DNA from: Acidobacteria bacterium UBA2161
GTDB taxonomy: Bacteria > Acidobacteriota > Vicinamibacteria > Vicinamibacterales > UBA823
Reading direction: 5' to 3'
NCBI GenBank assembly: GCA_002328835.1
Contig: DCWN01000017.1
Location: 277,518-341,517 of the forward strand
DNA length: 64,000 nucleotides
This document shows, piece after piece, positions 9,392-16,484 of this stretch. The position numbers and the translations under genes are program-made. The first letter of the stretch is position 1, and the number at the start of each line of letters is the position of its first letter. The notes under the pieces are model-generated. The model made no database searches and was not told the DNA's origin. It worked only from the letters and a program-made list of their open reading frames with translations.

Positions 9392-9934
9392 CTACGGAGT
9401 CGAGGCGGAGCTGCCGTTGCACCCCGAGCCATTACACTGGAACCGATGTTCGTAGCAGACCAGCGTCGAACTCGTGGAGTTCTCCATCCCGACGATCAGG
9501 ATGAAAGTGCCGGGCTCCCCGCTGACGAACCTGATGCGAGGGTCCAGTCGACCGCCGGTATCGTCATTGCTCAAACGCGCGAGGTCTACCGGCGGCGAGG
9601 TAGCGGAATCCCGACCCATCTGAAGCCGCATGACCGTCGCCACGAGATCTCCAAACGTGGGGTTGGTGTTGAAATTGATCGTAATGGTCGCACCCGCACC
9701 GAACACCCCCAAAGGGTGGAAGTTCATGTGCCGCCCGAAGACACAGTAATACCCAGCGCTCCGGCGACCTGTGGGAAATGAAGTCTGAACGTCGCCGCTG
9801 ACGGTCTGGCCCGCCTGCTGCACCGTACGCGCCTGCTCGTAGAGTGCTTCCTCGGTCAGGCTCTCGGAAACGTCCTGCGCCGCGACAGGTATTGACAGGA
9901 CGCCAAGTGCGAGAACGATCACCGCTAATCGCAT
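9392..9934 (-). CDS. Exported protein of unknown function
   Basis: ATG at 9934 is chosen because AAGGAG lies 6 bp upstream and a textbook Sec signal follows (LAVIVLALGVLSIPVAAQ); the frame is open for longer but without a signal. The 180-residue product has an acidic helix near 22-45, then a beta-rich region (GATITINFNTNPTFGD) and a short Cys cluster at the end (CYEHRFQCNGSGC). I recognise no family. The central part reads like a small beta-sandwich, perhaps stabilised by disulfides. It converges on the phosphatase operon and is preceded by the Tat hydrolase gene on the same strand, about 100 bp upstream. Confidence 0.7.
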   Translation of the reverse strand: MRLAVIVLALGVLSIPVAAQDVSESLTEEALYEQARTVQQAGQTVSGDVQTSFPTGRRSAGYYCVFGRHMNFHPLGVFGAGATITINFNTNPTFGDLVATVMRLQMGRDSATSPPVDLARLSNDDTGGRLDPRIRFVSGEPGTFILIVGMENSTSSTLVCYEHRFQCNGSGCNGSSASTP

Positions 9935-10032
9935 TCGACCCTCCTTGAATTGGGATCTGTATCCTAGTGTCGGGTGGCACCAGTGTAAAAAGATCAGGGG
10001 AGAGCCGGGTGAAGGGACCGAGGGGCCCGAAA

Positions 10033-11007
10033 TCAGTCCACGCGTAGCAGCCACCGGCGCAGACGGCGCAGCCAGTGGCCGAGCGCGTACTGATGGTCGA
10101 GGTGGTCGGGCGCCGTATTGCCGGCAAACCCGGCGAGTAGAAAGTCTTCCTGCTCGACGTCGCTCAGCTGCTGCATCCCGACGGGCCCCTCGCTGAGGAC
10201 CGGCGTCCGCGTAAGGCCGAGCCGGCCCAGGAGATAGTCGGCAGTCTCCGTCGTGCTCGCGTAGGTGCCCGGAAAGACCTCCGAGTGCGTGACCCACATC
10301 AGCTTCCGGCCCGCCGCGGCGTCGGCGGCAAAGCGCGCGAAGACCTCCAGGTCTTCGTCGACGAGCGCAGGCGATTGACCGCCGGGTCGTGCCGGGGCCG
10401 CGCCCTCCACGTACGACGCGTGCAGGCCGTCGGCCAGCAAGATGCCGTCAACCCGCGCGTAATGCTCGGGATGCCGAAGGATGGCGCGCGTCGCACCGTA
10501 GCCCGCGCTGAACGAACTGAGGAGAATCTTGCTCACGGCGGTCTCGCCGCCGGCGATCCATTCGAGCGCGAGTTCGACCTCGTCGAGCATCGTGCTGAAC
10601 ACCTCGGGATCGGCGAACGCGTCGTTGTAGATCCGCGACCCGGCGCCGAGCGGGACCATGACCAGCGCGGCATCGGGGACCAGTTGCGACACGTAGTGCT
10701 CTCCGAGCCAGTAGGCGTGATGGAAGTTGATGATGAGCGGGACGGTCTCCCGGCCGCCGAAGTTGCCGGGCACGAATAGCGTGCCGACGGTGAGCGACTC
10801 GCGCTGGCCGTCGGCGATTGGCGGTTCGATGCGGGGATGCGGCCTGGTCGTCTCGACCATCGGCGACGGATTCTGGGGCACCTGTGCATCGAGGGGCACG
10901 GCCAGCATCGCCCCGGCGGCCAGCGCGGTCAGCGTCTGCACGAGCTGGCGTCGCGTCAGCCGGCGTGCGTCGTACTGCCCACCCAGACGATCGATTGCTT
11001 CCGTCAT
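10033..11007 (-). CDS. Tat-exported alpha/beta-hydrolase-like protein
   Basis: This 324-residue product carries a twin-arginine signal set in from the start (TRRQLVQTL, R18-R19, then Ala-rich to about 42). The mature protein has the layout of an alpha/beta hydrolase: an oxyanion-type strand (LIINFHHAYW), the nucleophile elbow SSFSAGYG with the candidate serine near residue 168, and a His close to the C-terminus (HLDHQYA). It probably hydrolyses an ester or a peptide-like bond in the periplasm. The elbow departs from the strict GxSxG rule because Ser replaces the first Gly, so I call it esterase-like rather than a named enzyme. Confidence 0.7.
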   Translation of the reverse strand: MTEAIDRLGGQYDARRLTRRQLVQTLTALAAGAMLAVPLDAQVPQNPSPMVETTRPHPRIEPPIADGQRESLTVGTLFVPGNFGGRETVPLIINFHHAYWLGEHYVSQLVPDAALVMVPLGAGSRIYNDAFADPEVFSTMLDEVELALEWIAGGETAVSKILLSSFSAGYGATRAILRHPEHYARVDGILLADGLHASYVEGAAPARPGGQSPALVDEDLEVFARFAADAAAGRKLMWVTHSEVFPGTYASTTETADYLLGRLGLTRTPVLSEGPVGMQQLSDVEQEDFLLAGFAGNTAPDHLDHQYALGHWLRRLRRWLLRVD

Positions 11008-11129
11008 CGCGCTCCCCTATGCCGCCGGCCGACCCGAAGCGCCGATTATAGCGCCGCGGCCGTCGCCGAACGCGTGCGCGGCCTCCGAAGCGCGGCAGAC
11101 TCGTGGGACAATTCGGCGGACACTCGACG

Positions 11130-12251
11130 ATGGCTCGCCCACAGTTGGTCCTGATCGGTGGTGGACACGCCCACGCGCTGGTGCTCGAGAGCCTGATCGC
11201 GCGGCCCATCGACGCCGACGTGACGGTCATCGTCGATCGACCGATCGCGATCTACTCGGGCATGGTGCCCGGTTACGTCGCCGGCCAGTATCGTGTCGAC
11301 GAGTTGCAGATCGACGTCCCGGCGCTGGCGGCGCGCGCCGGCGTCCGAACCGTGCTCCAGCCGGTCCGCTGCATCGACGCCGTCGCTCACCGCATCGAGC
11401 CGGAGACGGGCGAGCCACTCCCCTACGATCTCGCGTCGATCAACATCGGCTCGACCGTCGCCGGACTCGACCTGCCGGGGGTGCGCGAGCACGCGGTCCC
11501 CACCCGGCCGATCGCCGAGTTCATCGAGCGGATCGACGCGCTGATCGACGGCATCGGTCAACGTGACGGCGGCGATCCCTGCCGGATCGTCGTGGTGGGT
11601 GGCGGCGCCGGGGGTGTCGAGGTCGCATTCAGCCTCGACGCCAGGCTGAAGTCGCTGGCCGGCCCGCCGATCGAGGTCACCCTGCTCAACCGGAGCGAAC
11701 GGATCATCGAGGGCTATCCCGAAGGGCTCGTCCGCCGCGTCGAGCGGCACGCGGCGACACGAGGCGTTCGGGTCCTCAATCGCACCCGGGTGGACGCCGT
11801 GACCGCCGACAGCGTCCAGGTCGACTCGGGCGAGCGGCTGCCGAGCGACGCTGTCGTCTGGGTCACCGGCGCCGTCAGCCATCCGCTGTTTCGCAACTCC
11901 GGCCTGCCGACCGACCCGCGCGGGTTCGTCCGGATCCGGAGCACCCTGCAACTCGAGGAACACGATGACGTCTTCGCCGTCGGCGACTGCGGCACGTTCA
12001 TTGACTATCCGAGGACGCCGAAGGCGGGCGTCTATGCCGTTCGGCAGGGACCGATCCTGGCCGACAATCTGCGAGCGTCGCTCGCCGGACGGCCGCTGCA
12101 GACCTACACGCCGCAACCTGAGTTCTTGACGCTGCTGAATCTTGGCGATGGCCGGGCGCTCGGCGTGAAGAGAAGTGTGTCGTTCGAGGGCCGCTGGGTG
12201 ATGCGGCTCAAGGACTGCATCGACCGCGCGTTCATGAAACGATTTCAATAG
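11130..12251 (+). CDS. FAD/NAD(P)-dependent oxidoreductase, SelD-associated (NDH-2-like) type
   Basis: The 373-residue protein has the two-Rossmann architecture of pyridine-nucleotide-disulfide oxidoreductases. An FAD-binding N-terminus reads LVLIGGGHAHALVLE, with the GHAHALVL signature of the family found fused to or beside selenophosphate synthetase. A NAD(P) site follows (VVGGGAGGVEVAF, about 152-164), and the second FAD contact is FAVGDCGTF near 285. No CxxC disulfide is visible, so it is NDH-2-like rather than a disulfide reductase. No selD lies in this window. I use ATG 11130 because the GGG motif then falls at residues 9-11, as is usual; 27 bp of open frame precede it. Its electron acceptor is unknown. 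Confidence 0.8.
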   Translation: MARPQLVLIGGGHAHALVLESLIARPIDADVTVIVDRPIAIYSGMVPGYVAGQYRVDELQIDVPALAARAGVRTVLQPVRCIDAVAHRIEPETGEPLPYDLASINIGSTVAGLDLPGVREHAVPTRPIAEFIERIDALIDGIGQRDGGDPCRIVVVGGGAGGVEVAFSLDARLKSLAGPPIEVTLLNRSERIIEGYPEGLVRRVERHAATRGVRVLNRTRVDAVTADSVQVDSGERLPSDAVVWVTGAVSHPLFRNSGLPTDPRGFVRIRSTLQLEEHDDVFAVGDCGTFIDYPRTPKAGVYAVRQGPILADNLRASLAGRPLQTYTPQPEFLTLLNLGDGRALGVKRSVSFEGRWVMRLKDCIDRAFMKRFQ

Positions 12252-12393
12252 GCCGCGGCCTGGCGTTGGTCCCGGCGGGTGGCACCGGACCGGGGGCCCC
12301 CCGCTGGCGCGGAGGCCAAGGCCGCAGGGCGAGCACCGGCGGGGGAAGGCCGGTGACAGGACCCGCTAGCTGATCCAGCGCCTGTCGATTCCT
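12252..12393. repeat. Dispersed element family B, copy B1, between convergent genes
   Basis: The core at 12272-12366 matches 50035-50147. Shared blocks are CCGGCGGGTGGC, CCGGACCGGGGGCCCCC, GCGCGGAGGCCAAG and GGGGGAAGGCCGGTGACAGG followed by ACCCGC. The element is very G/C-rich, includes a GGGGGCCCCC palindrome, and fills the space between two genes that end towards each other. It may act as a two-way terminator or be a small non-autonomous mobile element. Confidence 0.75.
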
Positions 12394-13446
12394 CTAATAG
12401 CGTCTTACACGGGCTTCGCCCATCGATGCCGTGAGGCGAAGCTGGATCTCGGGTGCGTCGGGGAGGTCCGTCTCGCGGCGCCGGTCCAGCCGCCGCGTCT
12501 CGTTGTTCACCCGCACGCGCGACGACTCCGAGAGCCGGATCTCGTTCGGCACATCGACGCGCAGATCCCCCATCGAATGGCGGATCGACACTTCGGCGTC
12601 AGATTGCCACGTGCCACCGAGATCGACGCGGCCCTCTCCCATGCCGGTCGTGATGTCGAACTCGACGGCCCGCGCGTTGCCGAGGTCCCTGAAGGACACC
12701 TCGCCCATCTGCCCGTCGAGCCGCGCGCCCCGCATCTGCCTCGCGGTGGGCCGGCTGAACTCCACCTCGTGCTGGCCCATCGAGAACTCGCCGTCGAGTT
12801 CGGTCACGTTCAGACCACCCAAATCGATCTCCGACTGGCCCGAACCGAACCGGAGCGAGAGGTCGATGAGGAGGTCCTCGGGAATCGACACGGTGAGTCG
12901 GTTCGGATTCCCGCGGCCGGCCATCAGACCGGCGAACAGTCGGACCGGCAGTGAGCGGCTCGACCGGAAACGGATCGTGAGGCTTCGACTGCCGTCGGCG
13001 TCCTCGTCGCGCTCGTCGGTCAACTCGTAGTAGGTCGACGCGTAGGTCCCGTCGACACGCAGCTCGCTGCCCGCCGGGCCGGGTCGCACCTCGAAGCGGC
13101 CTTCCTGCATGTCGACCCGGAGGCGCAGCGGCTCGTCGCTACCCGATTCGTCCGGCAGTACCAGCGAGGCTTCGACAGGTGGTTCATCGCGCCGGTTGCT
13201 CCGACGGTCGTCCTGACGGTCGTCGTTCGAGTCGTCCCCCCGCGCGGCGTCGCGGTCGTTCGCGGACCGATCGGAGCGGGCGATCGTCCGGGAGACCGGG
13301 TCCGGCGTCGGATCCCCCAGGCGGCGGGCGGACGATGCGGCCCAGACAAGGGCGATCCCGGTCACCGTGACGACCAGCACGATGACGGATACACACCCGA
13401 GTCCGGCGACCAGGCAGCCCTTCTGCCAACCGGTGATCTTGGCCAT
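12394..13446 (-). CDS. Membrane-anchored protein with beta-repeat (toastrack/DUF4097-like) domain
   Basis: The 350-residue protein has one N-terminal transmembrane helix (about 10-35, GCLVAGLGCVSVIVLVVTVTG). A highly charged Asp/Arg-rich linker follows (about 50-90, many RSDR/DDR repeats), then about 250 residues of short beta strands with recurring FGSGQSEIDLGGL, FSMGQHEVEFS and GMGEGRVDLGG units. That pattern is typical of the DUF4097/LiaF-C 'toastrack' fold, proposed to sense or scaffold envelope stress signals. The last strand (SMGEARVRRY) ends the protein. It is divergent from the oxidase gene. No catalytic motif is seen. Confidence 0.65.
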   Translation of the reverse strand: MAKITGWQKGCLVAGLGCVSVIVLVVTVTGIALVWAASSARRLGDPTPDPVSRTIARSDRSANDRDAARGDDSNDDRQDDRRSNRRDEPPVEASLVLPDESGSDEPLRLRVDMQEGRFEVRPGPAGSELRVDGTYASTYYELTDERDEDADGSRSLTIRFRSSRSLPVRLFAGLMAGRGNPNRLTVSIPEDLLIDLSLRFGSGQSEIDLGGLNVTELDGEFSMGQHEVEFSRPTARQMRGARLDGQMGEVSFRDLGNARAVEFDITTGMGEGRVDLGGTWQSDAEVSIRHSMGDLRVDVPNEIRLSESSRVRVNNETRRLDRRRETDLPDAPEIQLRLTASMGEARVRRY

Positions 13447-13532
13447 GTCAGTAGTGAGTGTCTACGGTCAGCCTCTTCAGCCCGCTCCCACCGATGCCGC
13501 TGCGATCCCTATCGGCGGCTGTCCGCCGCATG

Positions 13533-13561
13533 TTGACAGGCCTGGATCGCCCGGAAACAAT
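13533..13561 (+). promoter_or_regulatory. Sigma-70-type promoter upstream of the oxidase gene
   Basis: A consensus -35 TTGACA (13533-13538), a 17-bp spacer and a -10 AACAAT (13556-13561; four of six matches) form the best sigma-70 match noticed in this window. Transcription would begin near 13568, only about 10 nt before the hairpin at 13578. Confidence 0.55.
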
Positions 13562-13577
13562 GCCTCTGCTCGGTAAT

Positions 13578-13602
13578 ACGAGCCATGGGGCTCGTTTGTT
13601 TT
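13578..13602 (+). terminator. Intrinsic terminator inside the leader of the oxidase gene
   Basis: A perfect 7-bp stem (ACGAGCC/GGCTCGT) with an ATGG loop is followed by TTGTTTT, a normal Rho-independent terminator on the plus strand. The only plus-strand unit it can end is the one starting at the promoter 17 bp before it; the oxidase ATG lies 38 bp downstream. The T-tract is only on this strand, so it does not serve the divergent gene. An attenuator or a very short terminated RNA are both possible. Confidence 0.65.
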
Positions 13603-13640
13603 ACACCGTCCCCAGCACCGTGGCCAGGGAGGAGCGACCG

Positions 13641-14759
13641 ATGGGCGAACGGACCGACCGGCGGACCTGGCTGAAAACGACCCTCCTGGCCGGCTTCGGC
13701 GGCAGCGTGGCGGCCCGGTGCGCCCGTCCGAGCACGCCGGCACCGGTCCGACTCCCTCCGGTGCGGGTCGCGCGAGACCGGATCATCCGGACGACTGTCG
13801 GCCTGCGGCCCTCCCGCCCCTCGGGCTTCGTGCTGCGCGCCGAGTCCCACGGCGAGAAGACCATCATTCACAACTATGGCCACGGCGGGAGCGGCATGTC
13901 GCTCTCCTGGGGGACAGCCCATCTCGCCGCGGACCTGGCGCTCGAAACCGGCGCGACCCGTTTCGGCGTGATCGGCGCCGGCGTCATCGGCCTGTCGACC
14001 GCGCGTCTCCTGCAGCAGCGCGGCCGCGACGTGACGATCTACGCGAGGGACTTGCCCCCGCGAACCACGTCCAACATGTCGGCCGCCTGGTTCGGACCGA
14101 CCGGCGCTTCCGAAGCGGAACATACGACGCCGGCGTTCGAGGAGGTCTGGCACCGGGCGACGCGCCTGTCGCACCGGCATTTTCAGGACTACCTCGGCGA
14201 CGAGTACGGCGTCCGATGGGTGCCCTACTACTCGTTCTCGCAGAACCCGCCGAACCCCCAGGGCCAGCAGCGCGGTCTCGGCAGACTCATCACGGATCTC
14301 TATCCGGAAACGGCGCAGCTCGAACCGTCCGAGCACCCGTTTCCAGCGCCCTACGTACGCCGACGCTGGACGATGCGATTCGAGCCGCCGGTCTACCTGA
14401 ACGCCCTGATGCGCGACGTCCGGCTCGCGGGCGCACGGATCGTCGTGCGGGAGTTCGCCGACCTCGACGCGCTGCTCGCCCCGGACGAACCAGCGCTCGT
14501 GAACTGCACCGGCCTCGGCGCCAGGCCGCTCTTCGGCGACGCGGAGCTGCATCCGGTCAAGGGCCAGCTCACCGTCCTGTTGCCGCAGCCCGAGGTCGAC
14601 TACATGGTCGTCGGCGGCGGCCTCTACATGTTGTCCCGTCGAGACGGGATCGTCCTCGGGGGCACGCAGCAGGCCGACGACTGGTCACTGGAACCAAGCG
14701 AGACCGAGATGGACCGGGTGATGAGCGGACACGCGCAGTTCTTCAGCGCGATGGCGTAG
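13641..14759 (+). CDS. Tat-exported D-amino-acid-oxidase homologue, apparently circularly permuted
   Basis: ATG 13641 has GGAGGAGC just upstream and gives a Tat-like signal (TDRRTWLK, R7-R8); total length 372. The sequence is clearly of the D-amino-acid oxidase family, but the order of its motifs is rotated. The part that normally closes the protein comes first: VGLRPSRP (53-60) and the FAD-clasping HNYGHGGSGMSLSWG (77-91). The Rossmann dinucleotide site that normally opens the protein follows: GVIGAGVIGLSTARLL (109-124). The chain then ends with ELHPVKGQL (about 302) and GGTQQADDWS (340), which in ordinary enzymes lie just before the GLRP segment. No second copy of any motif is present, so this is a permutation, not a duplication. 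It should still bind FAD and oxidise an amino acid or amine in the periplasm; activity is inferred. Confidence 0.85.
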   Translation: MGERTDRRTWLKTTLLAGFGGSVAARCARPSTPAPVRLPPVRVARDRIIRTTVGLRPSRPSGFVLRAESHGEKTIIHNYGHGGSGMSLSWGTAHLAADLALETGATRFGVIGAGVIGLSTARLLQQRGRDVTIYARDLPPRTTSNMSAAWFGPTGASEAEHTTPAFEEVWHRATRLSHRHFQDYLGDEYGVRWVPYYSFSQNPPNPQGQQRGLGRLITDLYPETAQLEPSEHPFPAPYVRRRWTMRFEPPVYLNALMRDVRLAGARIVVREFADLDALLAPDEPALVNCTGLGARPLFGDAELHPVKGQLTVLLPQPEVDYMVVGGGLYMLSRRDGIVLGGTQQADDWSLEPSETEMDRVMSGHAQFFSAMA

Positions 14760-14781
14760 CGAAACCCAGCCGTACAAGACA

Positions 14782-14810
14782 CGAGCCTGGCGTCCACTAG
14801 ACCAGGCTCG
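14782..14810 (+). terminator. Hairpin downstream of the oxidase gene
   Basis: A perfect 9-bp stem (CGAGCCTGG/CCAGGCTCG) around an 11-nt loop begins 22 bp after the oxidase stop. It has no T-tract, so termination would be Rho-assisted or it protects the mRNA 3' end. Confidence 0.4.
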
Positions 14811-14856
14811 CGAGGAGGCAGGGAACTCGGAGAACGTCTGAAACAGGAAGTATGAA

Positions 14857-14884
14857 GGGGGCACCGTCGAAACGGTACCCCCTT
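14857..14884. terminator. Strong hairpin with CGAA/UUCG tetraloop between convergent genes
   Basis: GGGGG and CCCCC, one C/A mismatch, then ACCGT and ACGGT close a four-base loop. The loop reads CGAA on the plus strand and TTCG on the minus strand. Short A and T runs flank it (AA before, TT after). It lies between the 3' ends of the oxidase and the DGQHR gene and could serve both. Confidence 0.5.
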
Positions 14885-15106
14885 CCATTACCGGGACCCG
14901 GCTCCCCAGCACTTGCGGCTCCCCACCGCAATCAGGCTCCGGCGCCGGGATCTAGAGCAAGGGCCGTACCGGCTCTTTTCCTGCGGTTTTTGGCGGTCTT
15001 CCGGAGGCCAGTGCACAATCTCGAGACACTCGTTACAGGATTGAAATCCCGGGAAGCCGCCGGTCAGGGAGAAGGATCACACCGCGCACGATGGCAAAGA
15101 GAAGTC

Positions 15107-15199
15107 AAGGCGCGCACGGCGCGCCTCGCGGCGTCCGGAGTGGGGCTCTCGGGGTCCCCGCGGAGGACGCCGCGGGGGTTCGGGGCGAAGCCCCGACTA
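15107..15199. repeat. Dispersed element family A, copy A2
   Basis: This full copy opens with a GGCGCGC-ACG-GCGCGCC hairpin, continues with a GGGGTCCCC palindrome and ends with a GGGGC-GAA-GCCCC hairpin followed by GACTA. Its CTA (15197-15199) is the stop codon of the minus-strand DGQHR gene. The left half is nearly identical to 54354-54420. Confidence 0.85.
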
Positions 15200-16327
15200 A
15201 GCAGACGCCCCTTCCGGGTACTGCAGCGCCAGGCGCAATTCGGTCGCCAGGGACTCCACCGTCGTGTTCTTGCGCTTCCAGGCCCCCTCGGTCTCGAACC
15301 GCAGATCGCCGATCCGGCGGCCCCACGGGGAGATGACCCGCCCGATCGCCCGGAAATCACTCCGATCGGCGTGCTCCTGGTCGAGGCGGCTGATGACCGA
15401 GGGTGAGACCCGGATGAAGGCCCTGAGCGCCGTCGCCTTCTTGATGCTGTACTTCCGGCCGTTCCACGCGGCGCCGAACACCTGGGCCACCTGGCGGAAG
15501 TAGTTCACGTAGAATTTCTTGGCCTCGTTGCGAAACGCCGCGGACTTCCGCTGGCCGCCGAACGACTCGGTGGCGAAGAGCTTCTTCAACTCCTGCGCCA
15601 GGGGCGCCTGGGCCACGCGGCCCTGTCCGACACCGAGCAGCTTGATCTCGCCGCAAAGCGCCGAATCGCTCTTCTCGGCCAGGACGCGCACGATGTCGTG
15701 CGCGGCGGCCAGATTGTCGTCACGGTAGAGCTGCCGGCCCGACAGCGATACCAGATGCGAGGCGTTCAGCCGCGTGTGCTTCGCGTTGATCGTCACGAAC
15801 ATCTGAACGACGTGGTCCTCGGGCAACCGGTCGAAGACGACGGCCGGCACGCTGAACAGCTCCTCGCCGAACCGCTCGATGTCGGCGTGCAGCGCCAGCA
15901 GCCGATGCTGCCCGTCGATGGCGCGCAGGACGCCCTCGCGCTCGGGCACCTTCAGCACCCCGAGGTTGGAGCCGGCCTGGGAGGCCTCGAACCGGAGCGG
16001 CTCATCCGACGAGATGATGACGGCGCCCGGAATCGAGGGCAGGTCCCGCGCCTGCCGGCATTGCTCGTAGTACTGGACCAGTTCGTCGATCTTCCGCTTG
16101 ATGATCTGGCGCTGGTAGGCCTTCTCGCTCGAGCCGATCCGGCGTTCGAGAAAGTCCCAGTTGACCTTCGACTGGCGGCGCTTCCCGCCCCTGGCCGGAG
16201 CCTGGCCCTGCTCGCCGTAGCTGAGCACCTCGAACCGGACGAGCCGGTCGATGTCGTTGGCCGTCAGGGACGCCTGGTAGAAGTGCACGCCGAACTGCTG
16301 CATCCGAATCGCGGCGACGTTGATCAT
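15197..16327 (-). CDS. Stand-alone DGQHR-domain protein (DndB-like superfamily)
   Basis: The 376-residue protein carries the eponymous DGQHR motif at 138-142 (RAIDGQHRLLAL), followed by the companion block FVTINAKHTRLNASHLVSLSG (about 170-190) that defines the DGQHR/DndB superfamily. A basic helical segment (about 48-95) precedes it. DndB regulates DNA phosphorothioation in dnd operons, and other DGQHR proteins occur in defence islands, but no dnd gene or nuclease lies nearby. It is therefore an orphan: regulator, defence relic or housekeeping. No strong Shine-Dalgarno precedes ATG 16327. The end of the protein is set by repeat A2, which supplies the stop codon after YPEGASA. Confidence 0.8.
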   Translation of the reverse strand: MINVAAIRMQQFGVHFYQASLTANDIDRLVRFEVLSYGEQGQAPARGGKRRQSKVNWDFLERRIGSSEKAYQRQIIKRKIDELVQYYEQCRQARDLPSIPGAVIISSDEPLRFEASQAGSNLGVLKVPEREGVLRAIDGQHRLLALHADIERFGEELFSVPAVVFDRLPEDHVVQMFVTINAKHTRLNASHLVSLSGRQLYRDDNLAAAHDIVRVLAEKSDSALCGEIKLLGVGQGRVAQAPLAQELKKLFATESFGGQRKSAAFRNEAKKFYVNYFRQVAQVFGAAWNGRKYSIKKATALRAFIRVSPSVISRLDQEHADRSDFRAIGRVISPWGRRIGDLRFETEGAWKRKNTTVESLATELRLALQYPEGASA

Positions 16328-16407
16328 GATTTCGGTAAGGCCCCTCTGAGACCCGCCGCCCGCCAGCGCCCGGCAGACGGCCCCCCGCGTGGGTGGCTAA
16401 AGACGCG

Positions 16408-16413
16408 TATAAT
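16408..16413 (+). promoter_or_regulatory. Candidate -10 box (TATAAT) of the TolB/PHP gene
   Basis: A consensus TATAAT sits 72 bp upstream of ATG 16485 in the divergent gap with the DGQHR gene. The region 17 bp before it is GC-rich and gives no good -35, so an activator may be needed. Confidence 0.4.
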
Positions 16414-16484
16414 AACGGCTTATCGCGTAGGACTCAACGGCTTTTTCACCGGCCGAACCCCCTGAAATCAAGGAGTTAGGACAG

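Larger units (their letters stand above)
14760..15106. other. Intergenic stretch between convergent genes, two hairpins, no gene seen
   Basis: I see no convincing coding frame here. Besides the two hairpins listed separately there is a pyrimidine-rich patch (14973-15002) containing two T-runs. Family A copy A2 follows at 15107. Confidence 0.5.

Noticed and set aside
12320..12372. Resemblance of family B (GGGGGAAGGCCGGTG followed by CCCGC and CTG) to the core of a cobalamin riboswitch
   Set aside because: The strings are only partly matched, the second copy lacks the final CTG, and both copies sit downstream of convergent genes rather than before a B12 gene. Kept only as a repeat.
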